DNA of 64,000 nucleotides from Agrococcus sp. SGAir0287 (GCF_005484985.1 NZ_CP027942.1:2790001-2854000); one strand, 5' to 3'; numbered from the stretch's first letter, positions 49,294 through 58,023 are shown. Numbers and translations: made by a program. The notes: generated by a model from the sequence alone, not told the origin.

Positions 49294-50301
49294 ATGCAGC
49301 GAGCCCTCCGGCTCTCCCTCGCCCTCCCCATCGTGGCCGCGCTGGCCGCCTGCTCGTCGACCGCCGCCCCCGGCGACGGCGCCGCGTCCGGCGACACGAT
49401 CACGATCGAGCACGCGTTCGGCACCACCGAGATCGTCGGCACCCCCGAGCGCGTCGCGACGGTCAACTGGGCGAACCAGGACATCGCCCTCGCGCTGGGC
49501 GTCGTGCCGGTCGGCATGGCGGCGCAGACCTACGGCGACGACGACGGCGACGGCGTGCTGCCGTGGACGGCGGAGGCCCTCGACGAGCTCGGCGCCGAGA
49601 CGCCCGCGCTCTTCGACGAGACGGACGGCATCGACTTCGAGGCCGTCGCCGAGTCCGACCCCGACGTCATCCTCGCCTCCTACTCGGGCCTCACCGAGGA
49701 GGACTACGCGACGCTCAGCGAGATCGCGCCGACCGTCGCCTTCCCCGAGTACGCGTGGGGCACGCCGTGGCGCGAGTCGCTCGCCATCACGGGCCAGGCG
49801 CTCGGGCTCGAGGACGAGGCCGCAGCCGTGCAGGCCGACATCGAGGCGCAGATCGCGGCGGCGACCGAGGGGTCGGCGTTCGCGGGCCTCTCGACGGCCA
49901 TGGTGTTCGTCGACCCCACCGACCTGTCGACGATCAGCGCCTACACGCCGCTCGACACCCGCGTGCAGTACCTCGAGGACCTCGGTCTCACGACCGCCGG
50001 CTCGGTCACGAGCCTCGGCGAGGCGAACGAGGGGCAGTTCTTCGGCGCGGTGAGCGCCGAGCGGGCCGACACGTTCGACGACGTCGACCTGTTCGTCGCC
50101 TACGGCGACCAGTCGCTGCTCGAGGCGATGCAGGCCGACCCGCTGCTCGGCACCATCCCCGCCATCCGCTCCGGCGCAGTCGCGCTGCTCACCGATGGCA
50201 CTCCGGTCGCCGCGGCGCTCACGCCGACGCCGCTGTCGATCCCGTGGGCGCTCGACGACTACGTCACGACCTTCGACGCCGCCGCGCAGCAGGTGCCGTG
50301 A
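49294..50301 (+). CDS. Iron-siderophore ABC transporter substrate-binding lipoprotein
   Basis: 335 residues. Lipoprotein signal with LAAC lipobox at about residue 19. The FecB/FepB-type fold shows IVGTPERVATVNWANQDIALALGVVPVG and FDETDGIDFEAVAESDPDVILASYSGLTEEDYATLSEIAPTVAFPEYAW, typical of siderophore-binding proteins with a single helical linker. ATG 49294 has a GAAGG site; an earlier in-frame ATG at 49273 is less likely. First gene of the iron operon, preceded by an IdeR-like box. The particular siderophore is unknown. Confidence 0.9.
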   Translation: MQRALRLSLALPIVAALAACSSTAAPGDGAASGDTITIEHAFGTTEIVGTPERVATVNWANQDIALALGVVPVGMAAQTYGDDDGDGVLPWTAEALDELGAETPALFDETDGIDFEAVAESDPDVILASYSGLTEEDYATLSEIAPTVAFPEYAWGTPWRESLAITGQALGLEDEAAAVQADIEAQIAAATEGSAFAGLSTAMVFVDPTDLSTISAYTPLDTRVQYLEDLGLTTAGSVTSLGEANEGQFFGAVSAERADTFDDVDLFVAYGDQSLLEAMQADPLLGTIPAIRSGAVALLTDGTPVAAALTPTPLSIPWALDDYVTTFDAAAQQVP

Positions 50302-51332
50302 CCACGACGACGATCGCCGCGCGACGCACCGCGTCGCGCGCGCCCAGGACCACGATCGCCCTCGTCACGAGCGCGGGCATCGTGGTCCTGGCGATCGTCG
50401 CCTCCCTCGCGCTGGGCGTGCGCGACGTCGACCCCGCCACCGCGCTCCGTGCGGTCCTCGACTCGACGACGGGCGGGCTCGACGCGATCGCGGTGCGCGA
50501 GCGCATCCCGCGCACGGTGCTCGGGCTCGTCGCGGGCGCCGCGCTCGGCCTCGCCGGGGCGCTCATGCAGGGCGTCACGCGCAATCCCCTCGCCGACCCC
50601 GGCATCCTCGGCGTCAACGGCGGCGCCGCGCTCGCCGTCGTCGTCGGGATCGCGTTCCTCGGCATCGTCTCGCCGTGGCAGTACCTCGCGCTCGCGCTCG
50701 TCGGCGCCGCGCTCGCCGCGACCTTCGTGTACGTGGTCGGCTCGCTCGGCCGCGGCGGCCCCACGCCCATCAAGCTCGCACTCGCGGGCGCAGCGACGAG
50801 CGCGGCGCTGTCGTCGCTCGTCGGCGCGATCCTGCTGCCCCGCACCGACGTCATGACGATCTTCCGCCAGTGGCAGATCGGCGGCATCGGCGGTGCCGAG
50901 TGGGATCGGATGGCCGTCGTCGCCCCCGTCATCGGCGTCGCCGCCGTCGTCGGCCTCCTGTGCGCACCCGCGCTCGACGCCATGGCGCTCGGCGAGCAGG
51001 CGGCGACGGGACTCGGCGTGCGCACGGGCGCAGCGCGCCTCGTCGCAGCCGTGGCCGGCGTCGTGCTCTGCGGGGCGGCGACGGCGCTCGCCGGCCCCAT
51101 CGGCTTCATCGGCCTCGTCGTGCCGCACGTGCTGCGCCTCCTCGTCGGCGCGAACCACCGCGCACTGCTGCCCGCGTCGCTGCTGGGCGGCGCCGGCCTG
51201 CTGCTGCTCGCCGACGTCGTCGGCCGCCTCATCCAGGACACCGCCGAGGTCGAGGCCGGCATCGTCGCCGCGTTCGTCGGCGCGCCCGTGCTCGTCCTCA
51301 TCGCCCGACGAACCCGCATGCAGGGGCTGTAG
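50298..51332 (+). CDS. Iron-siderophore ABC transporter permease (FecCD family), first
   Basis: 344 residues, about nine or ten membrane segments. RIPRTVLGLVAGAALGLAGALMQGVTRNPLADPGILGVNGGAALAVVVG and LVVPHVLRLLVGANHRALLPASLLGGAGLLLLADVVGR are the FecCD signatures. GTG start inside the upstream stop (GTGA overlap). Partner of the next permease; the pair forms the membrane channel for iron-siderophore complexes. Confidence 0.92.
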   Translation: MTTTTIAARRTASRAPRTTIALVTSAGIVVLAIVASLALGVRDVDPATALRAVLDSTTGGLDAIAVRERIPRTVLGLVAGAALGLAGALMQGVTRNPLADPGILGVNGGAALAVVVGIAFLGIVSPWQYLALALVGAALAATFVYVVGSLGRGGPTPIKLALAGAATSAALSSLVGAILLPRTDVMTIFRQWQIGGIGGAEWDRMAVVAPVIGVAAVVGLLCAPALDAMALGEQAATGLGVRTGAARLVAAVAGVVLCGAATALAGPIGFIGLVVPHVLRLLVGANHRALLPASLLGGAGLLLLADVVGRLIQDTAEVEAGIVAAFVGAPVLVLIARRTRMQGL

Positions 51333-52394
51333 ATGACCATGACCGCCGCACCGCCCGCCACGATCGACGTCGCCGCGCTCGTCGCCGCCCGCCGCCGACG
51401 CGGCCGTCGGGCGCGCATCGTCACGGGGATCCTCGCGGGCGCCGCGCTCACGCTCCTGCTGCTATCCGTGATGCTCGGCGACACCGTCTACTCGCCGGCG
51501 CAGATCCTCGGCGTCGTCGGCGGCGCCGTGCTCGGCACCGACGCCGACGGCGCCTTCACGATCGGGACGCTGCGGATGCCGCGCGCCGTCATGGCGCTGC
51601 TGGCCGGCTTCGCCTTCGGCCTCGCAGGCTCGACCGTGCAGCGCCTGCTGCGGAACCCGCTCGCGAGCCCCGACATCATCGGCATCACCGCCGGCGCCTC
51701 GGCGGCCGCCGTGTTCGGCATCCTCGTGCTGCGCTGGTCGGGCGCGTCCGTCGCGATCCTCGCGCTCGTCGTCGGCCTGCTCACGGCCGCCCTCATCCTC
51801 GCCGTCTCGGTCGGCTCGGCTGCGAGCGCGCGCATCATCCTCGTCGGCATCGGCATCGGCGCCATGCTCGACGCCGTCGTCGGCTGGCTGCTGCTGCGCG
51901 CCTCCTCCTTCGACGTCGCGACCGCGATGCGCTGGCTCTCCGGCTCGCTGAACGGGATGCGGTGGGAGGACGTCGTGTGGCTCGCGGTCGCGCTCGCGCT
52001 CTTCGCGCCGCTGCTGCTCGTGCTCTCGACGCGGCTGCCGCAGCTCGAGCTCGGCGACGCGGCCGCGATCGGGCTCGGCGTGCGCGCGAGCCGCGTGCGG
52101 CTGCTGCTCCTGCTCGGCGCCGTCGCCCTCTCGGCCGTCGCGACGAGCGCGACCGGCCCCATCGCCTTCGTCGCCTTCCTCGCCGGCCCCATCGCCTCGC
52201 GGCTCGTCGGACCGGGCGCCCCGGCCGTCCTGCCCGCCGGCCTCACGGGCGCGACGCTCGTGCTGCTGTGCGACCTGCTCGGCCAGCACGCCTTCGACCT
52301 GCGCTTCCCCGTCGGCATCATCACGGGCATCGTCGGCGCCCCGTACCTGCTCCTGCTCCTCGCTCGCCAGAGCCGCTCCGGAGGTTCCCTGTGA
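51333..52394 (+). CDS. Iron-siderophore ABC transporter permease (FecCD family), second
   Basis: 353 residues. RMPRAVMALLAGFAFGLAGSTVQRLLRNPLASPDIIGITAGASAAAVFG and GPIAFVAFLAGPIASRLVGPGAPAVLPAGLTGATLVLLCDLLGQH are typical FecCD segments. ATG directly abuts the preceding stop. The two permeases differ enough to be the usual FecC/FecD pair rather than a duplication artefact. Confidence 0.92.
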   Translation: MTMTAAPPATIDVAALVAARRRRGRRARIVTGILAGAALTLLLLSVMLGDTVYSPAQILGVVGGAVLGTDADGAFTIGTLRMPRAVMALLAGFAFGLAGSTVQRLLRNPLASPDIIGITAGASAAAVFGILVLRWSGASVAILALVVGLLTAALILAVSVGSAASARIILVGIGIGAMLDAVVGWLLLRASSFDVATAMRWLSGSLNGMRWEDVVWLAVALALFAPLLLVLSTRLPQLELGDAAAIGLGVRASRVRLLLLLGAVALSAVATSATGPIAFVAFLAGPIASRLVGPGAPAVLPAGLTGATLVLLCDLLGQHAFDLRFPVGIITGIVGAPYLLLLLARQSRSGGSL

Positions 52395-53209
52395 CCGCTG
52401 CACCGATCGCCACGGCCGCGACCTCGCTCGCCGCGCACGACGTCGTCGCCGGGTACGGCGACCGCACGGTGCTCGACCATCTCGGCATCGAGGTGCCGGC
52501 CGGTCGCATCAGCGTCATCGTCGGCGCGAACGCATCCGGCAAGTCGACGCTGCTCGGCGTGCTCGCCCGGCTGCTGCGCCCCTCGACGGGCACCGTCGTG
52601 CTCGACGGCGCCGACATCCACGGCATGCCCTCGCGGGCGCTCGCGCGCAGGCTCGGCCTCCTGCCTCAGACGCCGATCGTGCCCGAGGGCATCGTCGTGG
52701 CCGACCTCGTCGCCCGCGGCCGGCATCCGCACCGCAGGCTGCTGCAGAGCTGGGCCCCCGGCGACGACGCCGCCGTCGCCCGCGCCCTCGAGCTCACGCA
52801 CACGGTCGAGCTCGCCGACCGTCCCGTCGACGAGCTCTCGGGCGGGCAGCGCCAGCGCGTGTGGATCGCGATGGCGCTCGCGCAGGAGACCGACGTGCTG
52901 CTGCTCGACGAGCCGACGACGTTCCTCGACCTCGCGCACCAGATCGAGGTGCTCGACCTGCTCACCGACCTCAACCGCGCGCGCGGCACGACGATCGCGA
53001 TGGTGCTGCACGACGTCAACCTCGCCGCGCGCTACGCCGACCATCTGCTCGCGGTCAAGGAGGGGCGGCTCGTCGCGGCAGGGGCGCCGGGCGACGTGCT
53101 CACGAGCGAGCTCGTGCACGAGGTCCTGGGGCTCGACGCCCTCGTCGTCGAGGATCCGGTGAGCGGCGGTCCGCTCGTCGTGCCGCGCGGTCGGCACCAC
53201 GCGCGCTGA
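52391..53209 (+). CDS. Iron-siderophore ABC transporter ATP-binding protein
   Basis: 272 residues. Walker A GANASGKST, signature LSGGQRQRVWIAMALAQ, Walker B VLLLDEPTTFLDLAHQ and the H-loop VLHDVNLAARY are complete. Powers the FecCD transporter. The GTG start overlaps the second permease stop. Last gene of the operon, followed by a hairpin at 53214. Confidence 0.94.
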   Translation: MTAAPIATAATSLAAHDVVAGYGDRTVLDHLGIEVPAGRISVIVGANASGKSTLLGVLARLLRPSTGTVVLDGADIHGMPSRALARRLGLLPQTPIVPEGIVVADLVARGRHPHRRLLQSWAPGDDAAVARALELTHTVELADRPVDELSGGQRQRVWIAMALAQETDVLLLDEPTTFLDLAHQIEVLDLLTDLNRARGTTIAMVLHDVNLAARYADHLLAVKEGRLVAAGAPGDVLTSELVHEVLGLDALVVEDPVSGGPLVVPRGRHHAR

Positions 53210-53213
53210 CGGC

Positions 53214-53247
53214 GCGTCGGCGTCGGCGGTCGATCCGCCGCCGACGC
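53214..53247. terminator. Bidirectional terminator hairpin
   Basis: GCGTCGGCG (53214-53222) plus GGCGG pair with CCGCC and CGCCGACGC (ending 53247), with a small bulge, between the ABC operon and the convergent CoA-binding gene. Confidence 0.6.
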
Positions 53248-53248
53248 G

Positions 53249-53833
53249 TCAGCGCAGCGTGCGGCGCGAGCTGATCTGGCCCGTGTCGAAGCCCATGAGG
53301 TGCAGGCCGCCGTGGAAGCGAGCGTGCTCGACCTTGATGCAGCGGTCCATGACGACCGTGAGCCCCTTCGCCTCCGCGTCGTACGCGGCCTCCTCGTTCC
53401 AGATGCCCAGCTGCACCCAGATGGTGGAGGCGCCGATCGCCACGACCTCGTCGACGACCGACGGGATGTCGGACGCCTTCCGGAAGACGACCACGACGTC
53501 CGGTACGCCGGGCAGCGACCGCAGGTCGGGGTAGACCGGCTGCCCGAGGATCTCGGATGCGTTGGGATTCACGAACCAGAGCTCGTAGTCGCTCGACTGC
53601 TGCAGGTACGTGCCGACGAAGTACGACGAGCGCGTGGGGTTCGGCGAGGCGCCGACGATCGCGATCGTGCGCGCGCGACGCAGGATCGCCAGGCGCTCCT
53701 TCGCATCCGGCCCCACCCAGGTGCGCTGGCTGCGCAGCAGCCGCGCGAGCGGCGACGAGGCGGGGATCTGGCAGGTGAGGCCGTTCTGCAGCGTGACGAG
53801 CTCGGTGTCCGGCTGCGCGGTCGTGTCGGTCAT
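53249..53833 (-). CDS. CoA-binding domain protein (YccU-like)
   Basis: 194 residues. LRRARTIAIVGASPNPTRSSYFVGTYLQQSSDYELWFVNPNASEILGQPVYPDLRSLPGVPDVVVVFRKASDIPSVVDEVVAIGASTIWVQLGIWNEEAAYDAEAKGLTVVMDRCIKVEHAR is a Rossmann-type CoA-binding domain. ATGA overlap with metY, so translated by coupling. Such pairs of metY and a CoA-binding protein recur in actinobacteria; the role may be linked to acyl-CoA or S-acyl homoserine metabolism, but is not established. Confidence 0.87.
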   Translation of the reverse strand: MTDTTAQPDTELVTLQNGLTCQIPASSPLARLLRSQRTWVGPDAKERLAILRRARTIAIVGASPNPTRSSYFVGTYLQQSSDYELWFVNPNASEILGQPVYPDLRSLPGVPDVVVVFRKASDIPSVVDEVVAIGASTIWVQLGIWNEEAAYDAEAKGLTVVMDRCIKVEHARFHGGLHLMGFDTGQISSRRTLR

Positions 53834-55122
53834 CGGTCCTCCGTCGCGAGGCGCAGCGCCTGGTCGAGGTCGTGGATGATGTCGTCCGCATCCTCGAGGC
53901 CGACCGAGAGCCGCACGAGCCCGGGGCCGACGCCGGCCTCGACGAGCTGCTGCTCGGTGAGCTGCGCGTGGGTCGTGGATGCGGGATGGATGATGAGCGT
54001 CTTCGTGTCGCCGATGTTCGCGACGTGGCTCGCGAGGTCGACCGACTCGATGAGCCGCTGGCCCACGGCGCGGCCGCCGGCGACGTCGAACGAGAAGACC
54101 GAGCCGGGCCCCTTCGGCAGGTACCTCGCCGCACGCTCGTGGTGGGGATGCGACGGCAGGCCCGCCCAGTGCACGCGCTCGATGCGCGCATCCTGCTCGA
54201 GCCACTCGGCGACGATCCGTGCGTTGTCGACGTGCGCCTGCATCCGCAGCGGCAGGGTCTCGACGCCCTGCGCGAGCTGCGCCGCCGACTGCGCGGACAG
54301 CACGGGGCCGATGTCGCGCAGCTGCTCGGCGCGCAGCCGCGTGAGGAAGGCGTACTCGCCGAAGTTGCCGTTCCACGTGAGCCCGCCGTAGTGCGGCACG
54401 GGCTCGTCGAGCAGCGGGAAGCGGCCGTTGGCCCAGTCGAACCTGCCCGACTCGACGACGACGCCGCCGAGGGTCGTGCCGTGCCCGCCGAGGAACTTCG
54501 TCGCGGAGTGGACGACGATGTCGGCGCCCCACTCGATCGGCCGGTTGAGGTAGGGCGTCGCGATCGTCGCGTCGACGACGAGCGGCACGCCGGCCGCGTG
54601 CGCGACGTCCGCGAGGCCCTCGAGGTCGGCGACGGCGCCCGAGGGGTTCGAGACGGTCTCGACGAACACGAGCCGCGTGCGGTCGGTGATGGCAGCCGCG
54701 AAGTCCGCGGGGTCGTCGGAGGCGACGAACGTTGTCTCGACGCCGAAGCGGCGCAGGGTGACGTCGAGCTGCGTCACGGTGCCGCCGTACAGGCTCGACG
54801 CGGCGACGATGTGGTCGCCTGCGCCCGCGAGCGCGGCGAAGACGATGAACTCCGCGCCGAGCCCCGACGCCGTCGCGACGGCGCCGAGGCCGCCCTCGAG
54901 GCTCGCGATCCGCTCCTCGAACGACGCGACCGTCGGGTTCGACAGGCGCGAGTAGACGTTGCCGTACTTCTGCAGCGCGAAGCGTGCCGCGGCATCGGCG
55001 GTGTCGTCGAAGACGAACGCGGTGGACTGATGGATGGGGAGCGCGCGGGATCCGTGCACGGCGTCGGGAAGGTTGCCTGCGTGGATGGCGCGCGTACGGA
55101 ACCCGTGCTCGCGATCGGCCAT
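53830..55122 (-). CDS. metY: O-acetylhomoserine sulfhydrylase (cystathionine gamma-synthase family, PLP)
   Basis: 430 residues. SALPIHQSTAFVFDDTADAAARFALQKYGNVYSRLSNPTVASFEERIASLEGG and VVHSATKFLGGHGTTLGGVVVESG (PLP Lys in SATKFLGG) identify the MetY branch, which makes homocysteine from O-acetylhomoserine and sulfide. Full length for the family. Tetrameric cytosolic enzyme of methionine biosynthesis. Coupled to the CoA-binding gene. Confidence 0.93.
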   Translation of the reverse strand: MADREHGFRTRAIHAGNLPDAVHGSRALPIHQSTAFVFDDTADAAARFALQKYGNVYSRLSNPTVASFEERIASLEGGLGAVATASGLGAEFIVFAALAGAGDHIVAASSLYGGTVTQLDVTLRRFGVETTFVASDDPADFAAAITDRTRLVFVETVSNPSGAVADLEGLADVAHAAGVPLVVDATIATPYLNRPIEWGADIVVHSATKFLGGHGTTLGGVVVESGRFDWANGRFPLLDEPVPHYGGLTWNGNFGEYAFLTRLRAEQLRDIGPVLSAQSAAQLAQGVETLPLRMQAHVDNARIVAEWLEQDARIERVHWAGLPSHPHHERAARYLPKGPGSVFSFDVAGGRAVGQRLIESVDLASHVANIGDTKTLIIHPASTTHAQLTEQQLVEAGVGPGLVRLSVGLEDADDIIHDLDQALRLATEDR

Positions 55123-55295
55123 GCCTCCCAGGCTAGGCGCGCGGCGCGACGGCTCCCGCCGGCGGCGTCACGCGCCGTCACACGGAGTGCATCGCAGCGC
55201 ATCCTCGACGCCTTGTACAGCCCTAGGCGCGACATCGCGATGCGGATGAGGATGCTCAGGCGAGGACAGATCCACCCCACGAGAGAGGTCTCCCC

Positions 55296-55547
55296 ATGAC
55301 CGACGCACACGAGACGCACGCGAAGGGGCCCGAGGGCGCCACGATCGCCGACTGGACCGACCTGGGCCGCGAGATGTGGTCGTACCTGACGGGTCGCAAC
55401 GCCGTCGTCAACTACACGTTCGACGACATGCTCATCGAGGTGCCGCGCGACATCGGCCCCGACTCGCCGCGGGCGACGTGGCGCGTGCACGGCACGCTGC
55501 GCATCACGACGAGCGACGACGCCTCGGGCCACGCCGAGCAGCGCTGA
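55296..55547 (+). CDS. Small hypothetical protein
   Basis: 83 residues, acidic. GATIADWTDLGREMWSYLTGRNAVVNYTFDDMLIEVPRDIGPDSPRATWRVHGTLRITTSD has no match I recognise; the central part looks like a small alpha/beta fold. ATG 55296 with a GAGAGG-type site; stop eight bases before the FHA gene, so the two are an operon. It may be the FHA protein's partner. Confidence 0.75.
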   Translation: MTDAHETHAKGPEGATIADWTDLGREMWSYLTGRNAVVNYTFDDMLIEVPRDIGPDSPRATWRVHGTLRITTSDDASGHAEQR

Positions 55548-55554
55548 GCGCATC

Positions 55555-56406
55555 GTGATCCGGTTCGACATCGACCTCTCGGTCGCGGAGCTGTCGGCGG
55601 ATGGCGAGGGCACGGCCTTCGCCGCCACCGTCTCGGCCGCCGGGCGCGAGGTCGTCGTGACCGTCGACGACGCCTCCCGGCTGCCGCGACCCTCGGGCAG
55701 GCGCGCGCTGCGCGAGCTCGCGCCGCTCGCCGAGGACCTCGCGAAGCGCGGGGTCTCGGTGCGCATCGACGGCCCGGAGGGGACGCTCGTCTCGTTCGGC
55801 GACGTGAAGGCGAACGCGGTGCAGCGACTCGTGACGGGCTCGCATCACGTCGCGGTCGGCAGCCCCGCCGCGATCGCGCGCCTCGGCCGCGGCGAGCAGC
55901 TCGCGGACGTGTCGCTGCCGCCGTCGACGCTGCTGCCGATCGCGCCGACGCTCGCCAGGCGCATCCGTCGCCGCCCGACGACGACGCACGCGACCCCCGG
56001 CTCGGGACGACCGCGGCTCGTGTTCGCGGTCGGCACCGGTGCGTGGACGCCGGCCGTGCCCTACGAGTTCGACCTGCTGCCGGACCGCACGACGATCGGC
56101 TCGAGCGAGGACGCCGACCTGCGCCTCGAGGGCCTCGACCCCATCCACGCCGAGATCGAGCACCGCGGCGACGACGAGTACGTGCTGCACGCGCGCGGCG
56201 TCGTCGGCGGCGGCTCGGCCTCGCGCGACGAGGGCGAGCCCCAGCCGCGCGTGCTGCGCACGGGCGCCCGCATCGAGATGGGACCGTGGCGCCTCGCGTA
56301 CGTGCGCGAGGAGTACGCCGACCACGGCCGGCCCTTCGGCGGCCGGCAGGGCGGCGAGCTGTCGTTCCAGCGCTGGCAGCCGCCGCGCCCGTCCGACCGG
56401 CCCTGA
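55555..56406 (+). CDS. FHA-domain protein
   Basis: 283 residues, GTG start. The N-terminal 110 residues form an alpha/beta region with VVVTVDDASRLPRPSGRRALRELAPLAEDLAKRGV. The C-terminus is an FHA domain, about 170-255: TTIGSSEDADLRLEGLDPIHAEIEHRGDDEYVLHARG, with Gly, Ser and His of the phosphothreonine-binding loop in place. FHA domains read Ser/Thr phosphorylation, so the protein is probably a kinase target or adaptor. No kinase lies in the window. A strong hairpin follows the stop. Confidence 0.88.
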   Translation: MIRFDIDLSVAELSADGEGTAFAATVSAAGREVVVTVDDASRLPRPSGRRALRELAPLAEDLAKRGVSVRIDGPEGTLVSFGDVKANAVQRLVTGSHHVAVGSPAAIARLGRGEQLADVSLPPSTLLPIAPTLARRIRRRPTTTHATPGSGRPRLVFAVGTGAWTPAVPYEFDLLPDRTTIGSSEDADLRLEGLDPIHAEIEHRGDDEYVLHARGVVGGGSASRDEGEPQPRVLRTGARIEMGPWRLAYVREEYADHGRPFGGRQGGELSFQRWQPPRPSDRP

Positions 56407-56408
56407 CC

Positions 56409-56444
56409 CGATCCCTGCGTCCGACCCAGCGGACGCAGGGATCG
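56409..56444 (+). terminator. Terminator after the FHA gene
   Basis: CGATCCCTGCGTCCG (56409-56423) and CGGACGCAGGGATCG (56430-56444), a perfect 15-bp stem with six-base loop, two bases after the stop; also usable for the minus-strand gene ending at 56468. Confidence 0.88.
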
Positions 56445-56467
56445 CCTCGTCGTGCGCGTCAGCGCGC

Positions 56468-56800
56468 TCACACGCGCGGTGCGCGCCCGCCCTTGCCGAT
56501 CGCGGCGGCCTCCTCCTCCGTCACGAGCACGAGCCCCTGCGCCGTGCCGGCGAGCGTCATCATCGCGTCGACCCACTGCGGGTTGAGGGGCGGCACGCGC
56601 GAGCCCGAGAACGTGAAGACGATCGGCACCGCGGGATGCACCCACAGCGAGACGCGACCCGACCCGTGCGCGAGGTCGACGTGCCACGAGATCGTGAAGC
56701 TCTCGTGGCGGCGCAGCTTCGCCGTTACGACCGCCCGCAGATGCTGCAGCATCCGGTCCTCGATCTCGTACGTCGACGTGCCGTAGGTCAGGCGCCCCAT
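56468..56800 (-). CDS. DUF7882-like small protein
   Basis: 110 residues. MGRLTYGTSTYEIEDRMLQHLRAVVTAKLRRHESFTISWHVDLAHGSGRVSLWVHPAVPIVFTFSGSRVPPLNPQWVDAMM is a family common in Microbacteriaceae, widely but wrongly labelled ATP-dependent DNA ligase; the length is typical. No catalytic motif. Role unknown. ATG 56800 chosen for this N-terminus. An 18-residue leader ORF overlaps its start, and the operator-like TAGTTG/CAACTA lies upstream. Confidence 0.87.
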   Translation of the reverse strand: MGRLTYGTSTYEIEDRMLQHLRAVVTAKLRRHESFTISWHVDLAHGSGRVSLWVHPAVPIVFTFSGSRVPPLNPQWVDAMMTLAGTAQGLVLVTEEEAAAIGKGGRAPRV

Positions 56801-56844
56801 CGTGCGGAGCCCTCCTGCGCGCGAGCCTGGGCGATCGCCATCAT
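56788..56844 (-). CDS. 18-residue leader peptide overlapping the DUF7882-like gene
   Basis: ATG ATG start with a strong GAGGAGAGGAC sequence, encoding MMAIAQARAQEGSARWGA; its TGA lies 11 bases inside the downstream ATG, in another frame. Ribosomes ending here could re-initiate at 56800, which itself has a poorly spaced site. Coding status not proven. Confidence 0.5.
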   Translation of the reverse strand: MMAIAQARAQEGSARWGA

Positions 56845-56874
56845 GTCCTCTCCTCTGCGCCGGGATCGACGAGA

Positions 56875-56893
56875 TAGTTGTGGATGGCAACTA
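56875..56893. promoter_or_regulatory. MarR-type operator
   Basis: TAGTTGTGGATGGCAACTA: inverted arms TAGTTG and CAACTA with a seven-base spacer, the usual MarR layout, between the divergent DUF7882-like gene and the MarR gene. Confidence 0.72.
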
Positions 56894-57050
56894 CTTTCCA
56901 GACGCGTGCCAGTCTATCGAGCACCACCGACAAAGGATTCGCGGGCCGCCCATCGCGGCGGATGGTTCAGCGACCGAAGCATCGCGAACCGCAACCCCCT
57001 GCGCATGCGGCCGCATCGGTGCATGCTGTCGAGACGGGAGGACGGAAGCC

Positions 57051-57524
57051 ATGGGTACAGCCGAGACCGTCGCCGCCGCGCTCGAGGAGCTGCGGCTCGC
57101 GGAGGCGCGACTGGAGCGCAGGCGCGAGGCGCTGTCGGAGGCGAGCGCGATCGAGCGCTCGGTGCTGCGCCGCGTCTTCGAGCTCGACGACATCGACGAG
57201 CCGCCGACGCCCTCGGAGCTCGCGGAGCACGTCGGACTGTCGAGGCCGGCGATGTCCGTGATGCTGAAGCGCATGGACAAGGGCGGCCTCGTGTCGTTGC
57301 GCCCGCATCCCGACGACGGGCGCAGCAAGATCGTGCTGCCGCGCAGCCGCAACGACCACCTCGCCGGCGACGACGCGCTCACCGACGACATCCGCGAGGT
57401 CGCCGCGCGGCTCACGGAGGACGAGGCCGCCGTCGTGACCCGCTTCCTCGAGGAGCTGCGAGGCGTCGTCGACCGCAGCACGCCCGTCGAGCGCGAGGCC
57501 GTGCTGACGGCCGGCCCGGCCTGA
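57051..57524 (+). CDS. MarR-family transcriptional regulator
   Basis: 157 residues. SAIERSVLRRVFELDDIDEPPTPSELAEHVGLSRPAMSVMLKRMDKGGLVSLRPHPDDGRSKIVLP is a MarR winged helix including the DDGRSK wing; helices at both ends form the dimer interface. GAGGACGGAAG site before ATG 57051. The TAGTTG/CAACTA operator lies 158 bases upstream in the divergent region. No effector can be deduced. Confidence 0.9.
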   Translation: MGTAETVAAALEELRLAEARLERRREALSEASAIERSVLRRVFELDDIDEPPTPSELAEHVGLSRPAMSVMLKRMDKGGLVSLRPHPDDGRSKIVLPRSRNDHLAGDDALTDDIREVAARLTEDEAAVVTRFLEELRGVVDRSTPVEREAVLTAGPA

Positions 57525-57531
57525 GCCGGGC
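57514..57531. terminator. Short hairpin at the MarR stop
   Basis: GCCCGGC and GCCGGGC, seven-base stem around a loop containing the MarR stop codon, between convergent genes ending at 57524 and 57546. Confidence 0.45.
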
Positions 57532-57545
57532 TCCAGCAGCCGCCG

Positions 57546-57989
57546 TCAGGCGGTGCCGGCCGCCTTCGCCACGAGCTCGCGCAGCCGTCGCTCGACGTCG
57601 TCCGTGACGTCGACGACCGCGAACGACGTCGCCCACATGGGTCCGTCGTCGAGCGCGGCGTCCTGCTGGAAGCCGACGGTGCCGTAGCGCGTGTCGAACT
57701 TCGAGGCCGGCTGGTAGAACACCACGACGTTCCCGCCGCGCGCGTACGAGGGGAAGCCGTACCAGGTCTTCGGTGCGAGGTCCGGCGCGACCTCGGTCAC
57801 GATGCGGTGCAGCGCGGACGCCACCTGCTGGTCGGTGCCCTCGAGCGCGTCGATCGCCTCGACGCACGACTCGAGCTCCTTCGCGAGGCGCGCCGCGCCC
57901 TTGAGGCCCTTCGTCGAGCGCAGCTCCTCGGCGCGCTGCTGCATCGCGGCCCGCTCCTCGTCGCTGAACCCCGTCTTCGTGCTGCTCAT
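57546..57989 (-). CDS. DUF1801-type small protein
   Basis: 147 residues. LESCVEAIDALEGTDQQVASALHRIVTEVAPDLAPKTWYGFPSYARGGNVVVFYQPASKFDTRYGTVGF is the DUF1801 (YdhG/iron-chaperone-like, YjbR-resembling) fold: the WYGFP element and the aromatic strand are clear. Cytosolic. Function not established; relatives include a frataxin-like iron chaperone in Bacillus. ATG 57989, GGAGGC-like site not strong. Hairpin at 58024 lies upstream, separating it from the 58093 gene. Confidence 0.85.
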   Translation of the reverse strand: MSSTKTGFSDEERAAMQQRAEELRSTKGLKGAARLAKELESCVEAIDALEGTDQQVASALHRIVTEVAPDLAPKTWYGFPSYARGGNVVVFYQPASKFDTRYGTVGFQQDAALDDGPMWATSFAVVDVTDDVERRLRELVAKAAGTA

Positions 57990-58023
57990 GGAGGCGAGCG
58001 TACGCCTCCGCGCCGCACGCGAA

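Noticed and set aside
55123..55295. SAM-type riboswitch upstream of metY
   Set aside because: Read on the minus strand, I saw no conserved SAM-IV or SAM-II motif or matching helices; covariance search would be needed to exclude it fully.
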